From Paracoccaceae bacterium (lineage in GTDB: Bacteria; Pseudomonadota; Alphaproteobacteria; Rhodobacterales; Rhodobacteraceae), in contig JAFGTV010000008.1 of the NCBI GenBank assembly GCA_016938875.1, positions 310,001 to 374,000 on the forward strand: a stretch of 64,000 bases of DNA, read 5' to 3'. Shown piece after piece: positions 33,375 through 40,080 of this stretch. The notes under the pieces are model-generated. The model worked only from the letters and a program-made list of their open reading frames with translations, had not been told where the DNA came from and did no database searches. Every line of letters begins with the position of its first letter. Position 1 is the first letter of the stretch. A program made the translations under genes and the position numbers.

Positions 33375-35156
33375 ATGAAGATGCCGACTGACCAGACCAC
33401 TTGCAAGCGCGCGGCGCCTGCGGGGCTGCGCGTGGCTCTGCGTGACCACCTGGCCCGTTTTCGTGCCGAAGACCGCGGCGGGATGGTGATTTTCAGCCTG
33501 TTCATCTTCGTCGCGATGATGATGGTCGCGGGCCTGGCCATCGACTTCATGCGCTATGAAATGACCCGCACCCAATTCCAGAACACCGTGGACCGCGCCG
33601 TGCTGGCCGCCGCCAGCCTGGAACAGAAACAAGACCCCGAGGCGGTCGTTAAGGACTATTTCCTCAAGGCGGGTCTGGGCGACTTTCTGGGCCCTGTGGA
33701 CGTTCAGGAAACGGAGTCGTCCGGCACTGTCAGCTTCCGCCGCGTCAGCGCCCTGACCGGCGCCACGCTCTCCCCGATCTTCCTGAGCTATGTCGGCATG
33801 GACGAAATGCCGATCACCGCCTACAGCGTCGCCGAAGAGGGTATCAGCGACCTGGAAATCTCGCTGGTGCTGGACGTGTCCGGCTCGATGGGCAACAAGT
33901 CCTCGTCGGGGTACTCGAAAGTCTACGAGCTGCGCGAGGCGGCCAAGGATTTCACCTATCACATGCAGTGCAACCCCAACGCCAGCCGTAACTCTGGCGA
34001 GGCGTGCAGCGTCGAGGACGGCAAGGTGTCGATCTCGATCGTGCCCTATGCCGAACAGGTCACGGTCGGCAAGACGCTGCTGGACCAGTTCAACGTCACC
34101 CAAGAGCACGCGGCCTCGCATTGCGTGACCTTCGACGAGGATGAGTTCACATCGGCCGCGATCGACCCGACCGTGCTGATCAAACGCACCGGGCATTTCG
34201 ACTATAACAACTCTGCGTCCAGAAGCCCCAGCAGCTTTGTCTGCCTCACCGACAAATGGCGCGAGATCAAGCCGCTGATGTATGACTATCATGATGTCTA
34301 CGACGCAATCGACGCGTTGCGGGCCAGCGGGTGGACCTCGATCGACCTGGGGATGAAATGGGGCGCGGCCCTGTTGGACCCCGCGGCGCAGAGTGTGGTC
34401 ACCGCACTGACCTCGACCGCGGTCGCGCCGGGATCGACCGAGACTGTGGTGAACACGGCATTCGACGGGCGGCCTTATGACTATGACCAAGCCTACAACA
34501 TGAAGGTCGTCATCCTGATGACCGACGGCGAGAACACCTATCAGCACTACCTCAAGGACGCCTATCGCGATGGCCCGTCCGTTGTCTGGCATTACCGCAA
34601 GGCCGACGGATCGCTGGGGGACGATGTCTATTCCGTGTACAACGCCTCGCGGAACCAATATCGCTGGGTCGACGAGGATGGCGACGACTTCAACAGTAAC
34701 TGGCAGGACGATGTCTATATCGGCGAGGCATCGCAGACTTGCGGCTATGAACAGGTCAGGTATCGCACGTGGTGGGGCACCTACTACAGGACCGAATGGG
34801 TCTGTAACCCAACCGGCGCGCCTGACGGTGTCGCCTATCAGCTGACCTATCCCGAGGTCTGGGCGAAATTCACCACCCGCTGGTTCAGCGACTTTTGGTG
34901 GCTGGAGGATCCCCAGACCGACTATGATCAATCCGACAAGGACGATCACCTGGCCGATATCTGTGCGGCCGCCAAGAGTGAGGATATCCTGGTCTACACA
35001 ATCGGCTTCGAGATCGGCGAGGGCAGCCATTCCGAGTCGGTGATGAAAAGCTGCGCCACCACCCGCAACCACTACTTCCCGGCGGACGGCGTGAACCTGG
35101 GCGACGTGTTCAGCGCCATTGCGTCGTCGATCAACCAGTTGAGGCTGACGGAATGA
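33375..35156 (+). CDS. TadG-like pilus protein with von Willebrand factor A domain
   Basis: This 593-residue protein has an N-terminal membrane helix of the TadE/TadG type (RGGMVIFSLFIFVAMMMVAGLAIDFMRYEM, residues about 35-62) and a von Willebrand A domain whose metal site starts at Asp167 (DVSGSM) and continues at VILMTDGENT. The domain has a long, Tyr/Trp/Asp-rich insertion (GDDVYSVYNASRNQYRWVDEDG and on) before VYTIGFEI. Such proteins act in Flp/Tad pilus assembly or adhesion on the outside of the inner membrane. The start could also be the ATG at 33381. It heads a three-gene operon with ATGA overlaps; the secretion ATPase and pilin genes are not here. Confidence 0.82.
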   Translation: MKMPTDQTTCKRAAPAGLRVALRDHLARFRAEDRGGMVIFSLFIFVAMMMVAGLAIDFMRYEMTRTQFQNTVDRAVLAAASLEQKQDPEAVVKDYFLKAGLGDFLGPVDVQETESSGTVSFRRVSALTGATLSPIFLSYVGMDEMPITAYSVAEEGISDLEISLVLDVSGSMGNKSSSGYSKVYELREAAKDFTYHMQCNPNASRNSGEACSVEDGKVSISIVPYAEQVTVGKTLLDQFNVTQEHAASHCVTFDEDEFTSAAIDPTVLIKRTGHFDYNNSASRSPSSFVCLTDKWREIKPLMYDYHDVYDAIDALRASGWTSIDLGMKWGAALLDPAAQSVVTALTSTAVAPGSTETVVNTAFDGRPYDYDQAYNMKVVILMTDGENTYQHYLKDAYRDGPSVVWHYRKADGSLGDDVYSVYNASRNQYRWVDEDGDDFNSNWQDDVYIGEASQTCGYEQVRYRTWWGTYYRTEWVCNPTGAPDGVAYQLTYPEVWAKFTTRWFSDFWWLEDPQTDYDQSDKDDHLADICAAAKSEDILVYTIGFEIGEGSHSESVMKSCATTRNHYFPADGVNLGDVFSAIASSINQLRLTE

Positions 35157-35704
35157 CCGCCGCTCGCAGCATCCTTTCACGCCTGCGCCGCGCGCTGCGC
35201 CGAGAGAACGGCACCGCAACGGTAGAGTTCGTGCTGACCGTGCCCGTGGTCCTGACGATGTTCCTGATGGGTCTGGAGTCGTCGATCTTGATGACGCGCC
35301 AGATGTTCCTGGAACATGCGCTGGACGTTTCGATGCGGGGCATTCGGCTGGGCAAATATCCAGGTCTCGACCATGACTCGTTCAAAAGGATCATCTGCTC
35401 TCAGACCGGCCTCGTCCCGGACTGCGAAAACGTGCTGAAGATCGAGTTGACGCCGGTTTCCAAAACCACCTGGGATCTGCCGGGCAAGGCCGCCACCTGC
35501 GTTGATCGGCGCGAAGAGGTCCAGCCGGTGACCAATTTCGCCCAAGGGCCGCAAAACAGCCTGATGATGGTGCGGGTCTGCGTCGTGGTCGATCCGTTCT
35601 TCCCCGGTATCGGTATCGGGCTGTTGTTGGAAGAGGAAGAGCAGGACGGCTATGCGCTGGTGGCGACGTCCGCCTTTGTCAACGAACCGGGCGCGGGGAT
35701 ATGA
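35153..35704 (+). CDS. TadE/TadG-family pseudopilin-like protein
   Basis: This 183-residue protein has a basic N-terminus and the hydrophobic segment NGTATVEFVLTVPVVLTMFLMGLESSI (residues about 19-45), with the G-(T/S)-x-x-V-E-F pattern of TadE proteins whose Glu is the processing-site signature. The remainder is extracytoplasmic, with cysteines in SQTGLVPDCENVL and AATCVDR. The ATG overlaps the preceding stop (35153-35156) and its own stop overlaps the next start (35701-35704), so the three genes are coupled. The role in pilus initiation is inferred from TadE/TadF. Confidence 0.8.
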   Translation: MTAARSILSRLRRALRRENGTATVEFVLTVPVVLTMFLMGLESSILMTRQMFLEHALDVSMRGIRLGKYPGLDHDSFKRIICSQTGLVPDCENVLKIELTPVSKTTWDLPGKAATCVDRREEVQPVTNFAQGPQNSLMMVRVCVVVDPFFPGIGIGLLLEEEEQDGYALVATSAFVNEPGAGI

Positions 35705-36300
35705 GCATGGCAAACCACCTGCCCCGTTTCGTCAAACGCTTTGCGCGGGAAACCCGCGGCTCGATGGTGATCGAGATATTGCTCTCTCTGCCCCTGCTGA
35801 TGTGGGCGGTGATGGCCACGATGATCTATTTCAACGGTTTCTACACCCGCTCGATCAACCTCAAGGCCGCCTATACCATATCCGACCTGCTCAGCCGCGA
35901 GATGGAGGGACCGGTCACGCCCTCGTATATCGAGGGTCTGGACAAGGTTTTCGACTATCTGACCGACAGCCCTGACAGCATGGGGCGGATCCGGGTGACG
36001 ATGGTCTATTGCAAGGAGAACTGCGATCCCGACGACGAGGGGCGCGAGTTGGATATCGACTGGTCCCGCGGCACCAACGGCCTGGCCGATATGACCGAGG
36101 CCCAGCTGAGCGAAATCTACGAGGAAAAAATCCCCCTCATGCCCGCCAACGAGCGGGTCATCGTGGTCGAGACGCAGGTTCTGTTCCGGCCGCGAATCGA
36201 ATTCGGGGTTCCGCCGATGGAAATGCAGGCCTTCGTGGTGACCCGCCCGCGCTTTGTGCCCAAGCTGGACTGGGAAGACGGGAACGCCGGCTCGTCCTGA
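35701..36300 (+). CDS. TadE-like pseudopilin protein
   Basis: This 199-residue protein is again of TadE/TadF type: GSMVIEILLSLPLLMWAVMATMIYFNGFY (residues about 19-47), followed by an extracytoplasmic domain (VYCKENCDPDDEGRELDIDWSRG, then a beta-rich end VIVVETQVLFRPRIEFG). The Glu in VIEILLSLP is the conserved position after the cleavage site. It is the third gene of the operon, coupled by a four-base overlap, and is followed nine bases later by the convergent membrane-protein gene, so no terminator is visible. Confidence 0.8.
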   Translation: MSMANHLPRFVKRFARETRGSMVIEILLSLPLLMWAVMATMIYFNGFYTRSINLKAAYTISDLLSREMEGPVTPSYIEGLDKVFDYLTDSPDSMGRIRVTMVYCKENCDPDDEGRELDIDWSRGTNGLADMTEAQLSEIYEEKIPLMPANERVIVVETQVLFRPRIEFGVPPMEMQAFVVTRPRFVPKLDWEDGNAGSS

Positions 36301-36309
36301 TCCGCCCGA

Positions 36310-36801
36310 TCAGTCCTGGGTCTGATCCGCGTGCTGACGTGTGACCAGCATGGCGGTCATGATCTCGGCCATCGCCTTGGCCTGCGCAGCAGAGGTGACA
36401 CCGCCCACCCCCAGCCGGCGCCCCAGCCGCCACCATACCCCCGGCGCCCAGGCGCGCGGTGCGGCGGATTTCAGCTTGAGCGTAAACCCGTTCGAGGGTT
36501 TGAGCGCGAACAGGCCGCGCTCGATCTCGCGGATATCCTCGATGCGGGCCAGCACCTGGCCATCGCTGTCGAACAACCCCTCTTCGGTCAGGTGCAGGGT
36601 GCGCGCCGTGGCGCGCCGCATCGCCTCGGCCAAGGTCAGGGTAACGCCGCCCAGCGCAAGCAGGAACACCCGCCAGCCCAATTCCGCAGGCGGGCGCGCC
36701 ATCGCGATATACAGCAACAGCCCCCCCAACAGGAACATCACCGCCAGCCCGGTCAGCCGCCGCATCATCGAAACGCGCAGCGTGGCAATATCTTCGGACA
36801 T
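36310..36801 (-). CDS. Membrane protein of unknown function
   Basis: This 163-residue protein has two hydrophobic segments (MMRRLTGLAVMFLLGGLLLYIAMARP and WRVFLLALGGVTLTLAEAM), then a cytosolic domain (LHLTEEGLFDSDGQVLARIEDIREIERGLFALKPSNGFTLKL) that looks like a PH-like beta sandwich. It ends with GVWWRLGRRLGVGGVTSAAQAKAMAEIM. Similar short proteins are common as conserved hypotheticals in Rhodobacteraceae. No function is known to me. The ATG is at 36801. It converges on the Tad operon with nine bases between them. Confidence 0.75.
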   Translation of the reverse strand: MSEDIATLRVSMMRRLTGLAVMFLLGGLLLYIAMARPPAELGWRVFLLALGGVTLTLAEAMRRATARTLHLTEEGLFDSDGQVLARIEDIREIERGLFALKPSNGFTLKLKSAAPRAWAPGVWWRLGRRLGVGGVTSAAQAKAMAEIMTAMLVTRQHADQTQD

Positions 36802-36989
36802 CGGGGCCCCTTTCACATCGGTGTCGCGACGGTTTAGCGCGGTCTGCGGGCGCGGTCGAGGGGCGGTGAGACTCGGCTTTTGATCACCGATCGCGTAAAC
36901 TGCCCAACAGGTAGGCACTCGCCCCGCCATCCGGGCGGAACTTCCAGACGCGGCGAAAAGGCATCTTGTCCAAGGTGCATAAGTGCCCA

Positions 36990-37023
36990 TCTTGGTGGAT
37001 GAAGCCAATTTCTCTTGGTGGAT
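36990..37023 (+). promoter_or_regulatory. Tandem direct repeat upstream of the repeat-protein gene
   Basis: TCTTGGTGGAT occurs twice, at 36990-37000 and 37013-37023, 23 bases apart (about two helical turns), ending 21 bases before the start codon at 37045. Two identical half-sites on the same face of the helix suggest an operator for a dimeric or tandem-binding regulator. Confidence 0.45.
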
Positions 37024-37044
37024 CAGGATCAAAGAAGGTGGACC

Positions 37045-37280
37045 ATGACTGACAAGACCAACCCCGAAAAGCCCGTGCAACTGACCGACGACGCAACGCC
37101 GTTGTCGACTCGCATGAACTGGCCCCTGCTCAGCGGTCGCAAGTCGAACATCGAGCTGAAGACTGACGACCCGACCCCGCTGTCCAGCCAGATGAAATGG
37201 CCCCTGCTCAGCGGTCGCAAGTCGAACATCGAGCTGATGACCGGCAACCCGACGCCGTTCTCGGCGATGATGAAATGGCC
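37045..37280 (+). repeat. Three tandem 78-base coding repeats
   Basis: Within the repeat-protein gene the units begin near 37084, 37162 and 37240. Copies one and two share about 40 identical bases starting at TGGCCCCTGCTCAGCGG (37118 and 37196); the third copy is diverged. Confidence 0.7.
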
Positions 37281-37404
37281 TGTCCTCAGCGACAAGACCA
37301 TGTTCAACAGCGACCTCAGCACCGGCGCGTCCTCGTCGGGCTCGGGCGACAGCCCGGTCAGCCGCTTCCTGCGCCAGATCGTGACCGGCGAAGTGCAAAA
37401 GTAA
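37045..37404 (+). CDS. Small tandem-repeat protein, function unknown
   Basis: This 119-residue soluble protein is built from three repeats of about 26 residues: residues 14-39, 40-65 and 66-91. Each runs T-D/G-x-x-T-P-x-S-x-x-M-x-W-P-L/V-L-S; the first two share WPLLSGRKSNIEL exactly, the third is diverged. A Ser/Gly linker and a basic end (RFLRQIVTGEVQK) follow. The repeats are also identical at DNA level over about 40 bases, pointing to recent duplication. There is no signal peptide and no cysteine. GAAGG precedes the ATG at 37045. It has a tandem operator candidate upstream and its own terminator. I do not recognise a family. Confidence 0.75.
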   Translation: MTDKTNPEKPVQLTDDATPLSTRMNWPLLSGRKSNIELKTDDPTPLSSQMKWPLLSGRKSNIELMTGNPTPFSAMMKWPVLSDKTMFNSDLSTGASSSGSGDSPVSRFLRQIVTGEVQK

Positions 37405-37432
37405 GCAAGACCTGTGATCCGCGTGATTGCCG

Positions 37433-37463
37433 ACACCCGCCGGGGAAACCTGGCGGGTGTTTT
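37433..37463 (+). terminator. Intrinsic terminator of the repeat-protein gene
   Basis: ACACCCGCC (37433-37441) pairs with GGCGGGTGT (37452-37460) around a ten-base loop and is followed by a short T run, 28 bases after the stop codon. Confidence 0.8.
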
Positions 37464-37507
37464 GCCATTCATGGGGGACTGATCCGCCCTGCCCGTCCGG
37501 CTGTGTC

Positions 37508-38095
37508 TCAGGCGCCCACGGCCTTGCGCACCATGTTCCAATAGATCCGCGCCACCCGATCCCGGCTCAGCCGCCCGTCATCGCGATACCAGGTGGTCAC
37601 GCCGGTCAGCATCGCGATGACCGCCAGCGCGGCCAGCTTGGTGTCGGGCAGGGTAAAGACGCCCGCCTGCTTACCCGCGCTCAGGATATCCTCCAGCACG
37701 GTTTCATAGCGTTTACGCAGCCCCTCGATCACCGCAAAGTTTTCCGGCTCCAGGTTGCGCAGCTCCATATAGGCGATAAAGACCGCGTCGGGCCGCTCCA
37801 GGTGAAAGCGGATGTGAAACCGGGTAAAGGCCTCCAGCGCCTCAAGCGGGCCGGCGCCGTGCGGCTCTGCCTGCCAGGCGGCCAGCAGATCCTCCAGGTG
37901 GGTGCGCATTAGGTCGAACAGCAACCCCTGCTTGTCGGGGATGTAGTTATACAGCGCGCCGGCCTGCACCCCGACCTCGGCCGCGATCTGGCGCATCGAC
38001 ACCGCCGCATAGCCATGACGCGCAAACAGCCGCTGCGCCACATCGCGCAGCCGCGGGCCGGTCGTCTGGGAATGGGAACCACAGGTGCGTGCCAT
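37508..38095 (-). CDS. TetR family transcriptional regulator
   Basis: This 195-residue TetR-family repressor has the helix-turn-helix in LRDVAQRLFARHGYAAVSMRQIAAEVGVQAGALYNYIPDKQGLLFDLM (residues about 16-61) and an all-helical ligand-binding domain. The start is ambiguous: ATG at 38095, ATG at 38101 or TTG at 38104. I list 38095, which gives MARTCGSHSQ. A perfect 14-bp palindrome lies 17 bases upstream and is probably its own operator. The neighbouring divergent gene encodes a small lipoprotein, so the ligand and regulon are not evident. Confidence 0.88.
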   Translation of the reverse strand: MARTCGSHSQTTGPRLRDVAQRLFARHGYAAVSMRQIAAEVGVQAGALYNYIPDKQGLLFDLMRTHLEDLLAAWQAEPHGAGPLEALEAFTRFHIRFHLERPDAVFIAYMELRNLEPENFAVIEGLRKRYETVLEDILSAGKQAGVFTLPDTKLAALAVIAMLTGVTTWYRDDGRLSRDRVARIYWNMVRKAVGA

Positions 38096-38111
38096 AAACA
38101 TCAAGGTTATC

Positions 38112-38125
38112 TGAACGCGCGTTCA
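38112..38125. promoter_or_regulatory. Palindromic operator candidate of the TetR regulator
   Basis: TGAACGCGCGTTCA is a perfect 14-bp palindrome directly upstream of the tetR-type gene and within the divergent region to the lipoprotein gene. TGAACG...CGTTCA half-sites are characteristic of TetR-family operators. Confidence 0.65.
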
Positions 38126-38222
38126 TTTCAATCCCCAGCCAGAGATTTCCCTGATCCCGCGCCGCGCGCTTGCCCGCCCCCCGGCCCGGGCGCTATGGTC
38201 ACGTGACACAAGGGGGAACGCC

Positions 38223-38480
38223 ATGACACGGCGCATCGGATCACGGCTTGGCGCGCTCGCCCTGGTTGCGGGGTTGGCCGGCTGCACCCAGTTCCCCCGG
38301 GTGGACGCCACCGCGCCCGCGCGCGCCGCCCCCACCACCTATCCGCGCATCGTCCCGATCGAGCCGCTGCTGGCGCAGATCGACGCGCCCCGCGCCACCC
38401 CGCAGGATGCCACCGCCCTGGCCGCCCGCGCCGCCGGGCTGCGCCGCCGCGCCGCCGCGCTGCGCGCCCGCGAGATCTGA
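38223..38480 (+). CDS. Small lipoprotein, function unknown
   Basis: This 85-residue protein has a type II signal peptide (MTRRIGSRLGALALVAGLAGC, lipidated Cys21). The short mature part is proline- and alanine-rich, with IVPIEPLLAQIDAPRATPQDATALAARAAGLRRRAAAL, probably a helix at the end. It may be a small outer-membrane tether. Its promoter region contains the TetR palindrome. The frame downstream of the stop (to 38643) is open but looks non-coding. Confidence 0.65.
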   Translation: MTRRIGSRLGALALVAGLAGCTQFPRVDATAPARAAPTTYPRIVPIEPLLAQIDAPRATPQDATALAARAAGLRRRAAALRAREI

Positions 38481-38685
38481 GGGCGGGACAAGACGGGACC
38501 AGGCCGCAGCCGCGCGCCAGCCACAGATCCGCGACGCCACCGTTGCCCCCTTCCCCGCGCGATCCGCCCCAGCATGGCCCGACCCGCCCGCGCCGGCACC
38601 TGAGACGCCCGCGCGCGTTGCACAGCCCGGCCCGACGCGCTAACAACCCGCGAACCCCTATCGCCTGACCCCGGGAGCACACCCC

Positions 38686-39972
38686 ATGACCACCCCCCTG
38701 CGCCTTGGCATTGCCGGGCTTGGCACCGTCGGTGCCGGTGTCGTCAAGATCGTCCAGACCCATGCCGACCTGCTGGCCCGGCGCGGCGGACGTCCCGTGG
38801 TCATCTCGGCCGTGTCGGCGCGCACCCGCGACAAGGATCGCGGCGTCGATCTGTCCAGCTATGACTGGGAGGACGACCCGGTCGTCCTGGCCCGGCGCGA
38901 CGACGTGGACGTGTTCCTGGAACTGATGGGCGGCCCCGACGGCCCGGCCAAGGCCGCGACCGAGGCAGCACTTGCCGCCGGCAAGGATGTCGTCACCGCC
39001 AACAAGGCGATGCTGGCCCTGCATGGTCAGGCCCTGGCCGAGGCGGCCGAGGCCGCAGGCCGCGTCATTCGATTCGAGGCCGCCGTTGCCGGGGGCATCC
39101 CCGTGGTAAAGGCCCTGACCGAGGGGTTGGCGGGCAACCAGATCAGCCGCGTCATGGGGGTGATGAACGGCACCTGCAACTATATCCTGACCCGGATGGA
39201 AAGCGCGGGCCTGCCCTATCAGACCGTTTTTGACGAGGCCAATGCCCTGGGCTATCTCGAGGCTGATCCGACGCTGGACGTGGGCGGCATCGACGCGGGC
39301 CACAAGCTGGCGCTGCTGGCCGCGATCGCCTTTGGCACCAAGGTCGATTTCGACGCGATCGAGATCGAGGGGATCGAGCGGATTTCCATCGACGACATCC
39401 GCCACGCCGCCGATATGGGCTTTCGCATCAAGCTGTTGGGGGTCGCACAGATGACCGGCCGGGGCTTGGAACAGCGCATGTCACCGTGCCTGGTGCCCGC
39501 GTCCTCGCCCTTGGGTACGTTGGAAAACGCCACCAACATGGTGGTGCTTGAGGGGGACGCGGTCGGCCAGATCGTGCTGCGCGGCGCCGGCGCCGGCGAG
39601 GGGCCGACGGCCAGCGCGGTGATGTCGGACGTGATGGACATCGCCCGGGGTATCCGGGTCGCGACCTTTGGCCAGCCCGCGACCGGGCTGCAAGACGCCC
39701 GCCCCGCCCGCGCCACCGCCGCCGCCCCCTATTACCTGCGCATCGCGCTAGAGGACAAACCGGGCGCCCTGGCCAAGATCGCCACCGCCCTGGGCGAGGC
39801 AGGCATCTCGATCGACCGGATGCGCCAGTATCAGCATGCCGAGACCACTGCGCCGGTGCTGATCGTCACCCACAAGACGACCCGCGATGCGCTGGACCAT
39901 GCCCGCGCGGGCTTTGCCAAGACCGGCGTCATGGTCGGAGAGCCGGTGGCGATCCGCATCGAAAAGCTGTGA
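38686..39972 (+). CDS. hom: Homoserine dehydrogenase
   Basis: Homoserine dehydrogenase (428 residues) reduces aspartate semialdehyde to homoserine for threonine and methionine synthesis. The NAD(P) domain starts with LGIAGLGTVGAGVV. The substrate region GVMNGTCNYILTRM and the catalytic lysine region DAGHKLALLAAIAF are present. A C-terminal ACT domain from about residue 348 (PYYLRIALEDKPGALAKIATALGEAGISIDRM) allows feedback by threonine. It fits functionally with metZ at the end of the window. A perfect GC palindrome (39977-39994) follows. Confidence 0.97.
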   Translation: MTTPLRLGIAGLGTVGAGVVKIVQTHADLLARRGGRPVVISAVSARTRDKDRGVDLSSYDWEDDPVVLARRDDVDVFLELMGGPDGPAKAATEAALAAGKDVVTANKAMLALHGQALAEAAEAAGRVIRFEAAVAGGIPVVKALTEGLAGNQISRVMGVMNGTCNYILTRMESAGLPYQTVFDEANALGYLEADPTLDVGGIDAGHKLALLAAIAFGTKVDFDAIEIEGIERISIDDIRHAADMGFRIKLLGVAQMTGRGLEQRMSPCLVPASSPLGTLENATNMVVLEGDAVGQIVLRGAGAGEGPTASAVMSDVMDIARGIRVATFGQPATGLQDARPARATAAAPYYLRIALEDKPGALAKIATALGEAGISIDRMRQYQHAETTAPVLIVTHKTTRDALDHARAGFAKTGVMVGEPVAIRIEKL

Positions 39973-39976
39973 TCCC

Positions 39977-39994
39977 TCTGCCCGCGCGGGCAGA
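39977..39994. terminator. Perfect 18-bp palindrome after hom
   Basis: TCTGCCCGCGCGGGCAGA begins five bases after the hom stop codon. It can form a hairpin but has no T tract; it may stall or mark the transcript end. Confidence 0.4.
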
Positions 39995-40080
39995 TCAGCT
40001 GCGCGGGCCAAGGGGTTGTTTACCCTTCGTTAACCAAGCTGCGGCACTAAGGTGGGACGTTTCCCTGACAGAGCCGCCCC

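Noticed and set aside
38481-38643. Frameshifted continuation of the small lipoprotein
   Set aside because: An open Pro/Ala-rich frame continues after the stop, but nothing resembles a lost domain and the lipoprotein is complete without it.
40028-40040. CtrA-type site (GTTAACC) upstream of the glycosyltransferase gene
   Set aside because: Only a half-site is present; the second TTAA at the required spacing is missing.
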